Assembly (NCBI GenBank): GCA_963579025.1
Contig: CAUZFZ010000080.1
Location: forward strand, 1-44,714
From: CAUZFZ01 sp963579025
GTDB taxonomy: Bacteria > Planctomycetota > Planctomycetia > Planctomycetales > Planctomycetaceae
Length of the DNA stretch: 44,714 nucleotides
Reading direction: 5' to 3'
In this document: in pieces, positions 43,901 to 44,714 of the stretch
Position numbering within the stretch: position 1 is the stretch's first letter
Layout: every line of letters starts with the position of its first letter
Program-made: the position numbers and the translations under genes
The notes under the pieces: generated by a model
What the model was told of the DNA's origin: nothing
The model's input: the letters and a program-made list of their open reading frames with translations, nothing else
The model's database searches: none

Positions 43901-44365
43901 TTACAGCGAACTTGCGGGTTCAAGTTCTGCCAGATCCAAATCGAACGTCGAACCCACTTTGTCTTCGATGCTCACCGAGGTTTGGAACGGGGCGTCAAAG
44001 TGCTCTCCTCCCTTTTCGCGAATCAGGGCATCGACGTCTTCCGTGTCCATTTTCATCAGTTCCTCGGGAGGGACTCCCAGGTCCACATTCACACTGACAG
44101 TGACATCCATCTGACCAGGCGGCACATCCGTTTCGTACTTTCCTTCCTTGTCGGTCTCGGCGCTGAATGGTCCAAACTCTCCGTCCTGCGTCGAGAAGGT
44201 AATCTGGCAAGTATGTTGAACGGGCTTTCCATCGTAGGTAATCGTGCCGGAAACTCTGATGGTCCTAATCTCAGGTGTTGTCTCTGTTTCGCCACACCCA
44301 CAACTCGATGCCAGTATTAGAACCACGAGGAGGCGAACGCGCATTGCCGGGTTTCGAGGCGACAT
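43901..44365 (-). CDS. Small lipoprotein with carboxypeptidase-regulatory-like beta domain
   Basis: 154 residues from ATG at 44365, chosen because GGAGG sits 5 nt upstream; starts further out give a long non-signal leader. The signal (LLVVLILASSCGCGE) has a lipobox-like ASSC with Cys22 as likely lipidation site. The mature part opens with VSGTITYDGKPV, the typical start of planctomycete transthyretin/carboxypeptidase-regulatory-like lipoproteins, and continues as beta-rich sequence with DKEGKYETDVPPG. These small lipoproteins very often accompany DUF1559 genes, and one lies 3 kb away on the opposite strand. Binding partner unknown. Confidence 0.88.
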   Translation of the reverse strand: MSPRNPAMRVRLLVVLILASSCGCGETETTPEIRTIRVSGTITYDGKPVQHTCQITFSTQDGEFGPFSAETDKEGKYETDVPPGQMDVTVSVNVDLGVPPEELMKMDTEDVDALIREKGGEHFDAPFQTSVSIEDKVGSTFDLDLAELEPASSL

Positions 44366-44714
44366 CTTGTCCTCCATAGCGATTAATAAAGGGACGTGAC
44401 CAAATGTGATTGAAGCGCGGATGAGAATCATAGAGCAGCTAAGACTGCACGGGCCGTTCACACGAGTATGAAGCGGGACGCTCCGGAACTGCTTTGCATT
44501 GCAAATGCGTCGAGTTTTGTTTTCTCGACAAGCATTCTGACGATGGCAACCCGACGCGTTAGCGTCCATGAGGAAACGGGTTGCGAAGACACCCCCGCTT
44601 ACGCTTCATGAATTTGCACACTTTTAGCCCCCTCTCCCCCGCGAATGCGGCAGAAACAGCGTTCCTACGCAGATTCGACGTACTCCGCATTCGTGGGGGA
44701 GAGGGTTGGGGTGA
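44366..44714. other. Right-edge spacer with dispersed repeats
   Basis: No gene is visible. Near 44557-44573 is a third partial copy of the GCGTTAGCGTCC repeat, followed by a C-rich stretch and the hairpin at 44630-44705. The promoter of the lipoprotein gene should be within 44366-44460, but I cannot define it. Confidence 0.6.
44630..44705. repeat. ~21-bp inverted repeat at the right edge
   Basis: Arms 44630-44650 (CCTCTCCCCCGCGAATGCGG and flank) and 44685-44705 are complementary with about one mismatch and a 34-nt loop. The complementarity may extend beyond, as both ends are followed by C-rich and G-rich text. It is of the dispersed hairpin class seen throughout the window and may continue past the end. 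Confidence 0.65.

Overview
The window looks like a chromosomal segment of a planctomycete, probably a member of the Planctomycetaceae/Planctomycetales. The evidence is a combination of families that are abundant or nearly exclusive there: DUF1559 proteins with a prepilin-type N-terminus, paired DUF1501 and PSCyt1/DUF1549/DUF1553 proteins, giant secreted proteins with LEPR-XLL-like N-terminal motifs, RTX and dockerin modules, and ASPIC/UnbV proteins. Base composition is moderately GC-rich. Spacers carry dispersed hairpin repeats of the kind common in these genomes. I saw no tRNA, rRNA, CRISPR array, transposase or phage gene.

Layout, left to right. (1) 1-819: a possible 3' end of a gene, then dispersed repeats. 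(2) 820-10266: one 3148-residue secreted protein. In order it has an S8 serine protease, a beta-helix region, SdrD-type B modules, two predicted seven-bladed FG-GAP propellers, three tandem Ig-like domains, RTX, dockerin-like repeats and a C-terminal metzincin-type zinc motif. Related ~180-bp direct repeats lie on both sides of the gene. (3) 10915-25695: a plus-strand cluster for periplasmic or envelope defence and repair. It contains alpha-2-macroglobulin 1, pbpC (PBP1C), alpha-2-macroglobulin 2 and a Tat-exported isochorismatase-like hydrolase. Both macroglobulins keep the CxEQ thioester motif. (4) 25724-32262: a minus-strand group of yraN, DUF1501, a cytochrome-type PSCyt/DUF1549/DUF1553 protein and a sodium:solute symporter. 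(5) 32706-35588: a single-pass membrane protein followed by an actin-family ATPase that resembles the magnetosome filament protein MamK more than MreB. A strong terminator hairpin follows it. (6) 35871-39461: a secreted cyclophilin fused to a long RTX repeat array. (7) 39789-44365: a DUF1559 pseudopilin-like protein, a TPR/FG-GAP/ASPIC protein, and a convergent small lipoprotein. (8) 44366-44714: dispersed repeats.

How the genes may work together. The macroglobulin/PBP1C cluster fits the known bacterial pairing of protease-trapping macroglobulins with a peptidoglycan synthase, here with a second macroglobulin added. The minus-strand group looks like an envelope redox/uptake unit of unknown substrate. 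The strongest candidate for an undescribed system is the membrane protein plus MamK-like filament pair, which sits in a window with no magnetosome genes. Assignments to MamK and other families come from motif recognition and memory of those families; no database search was run.
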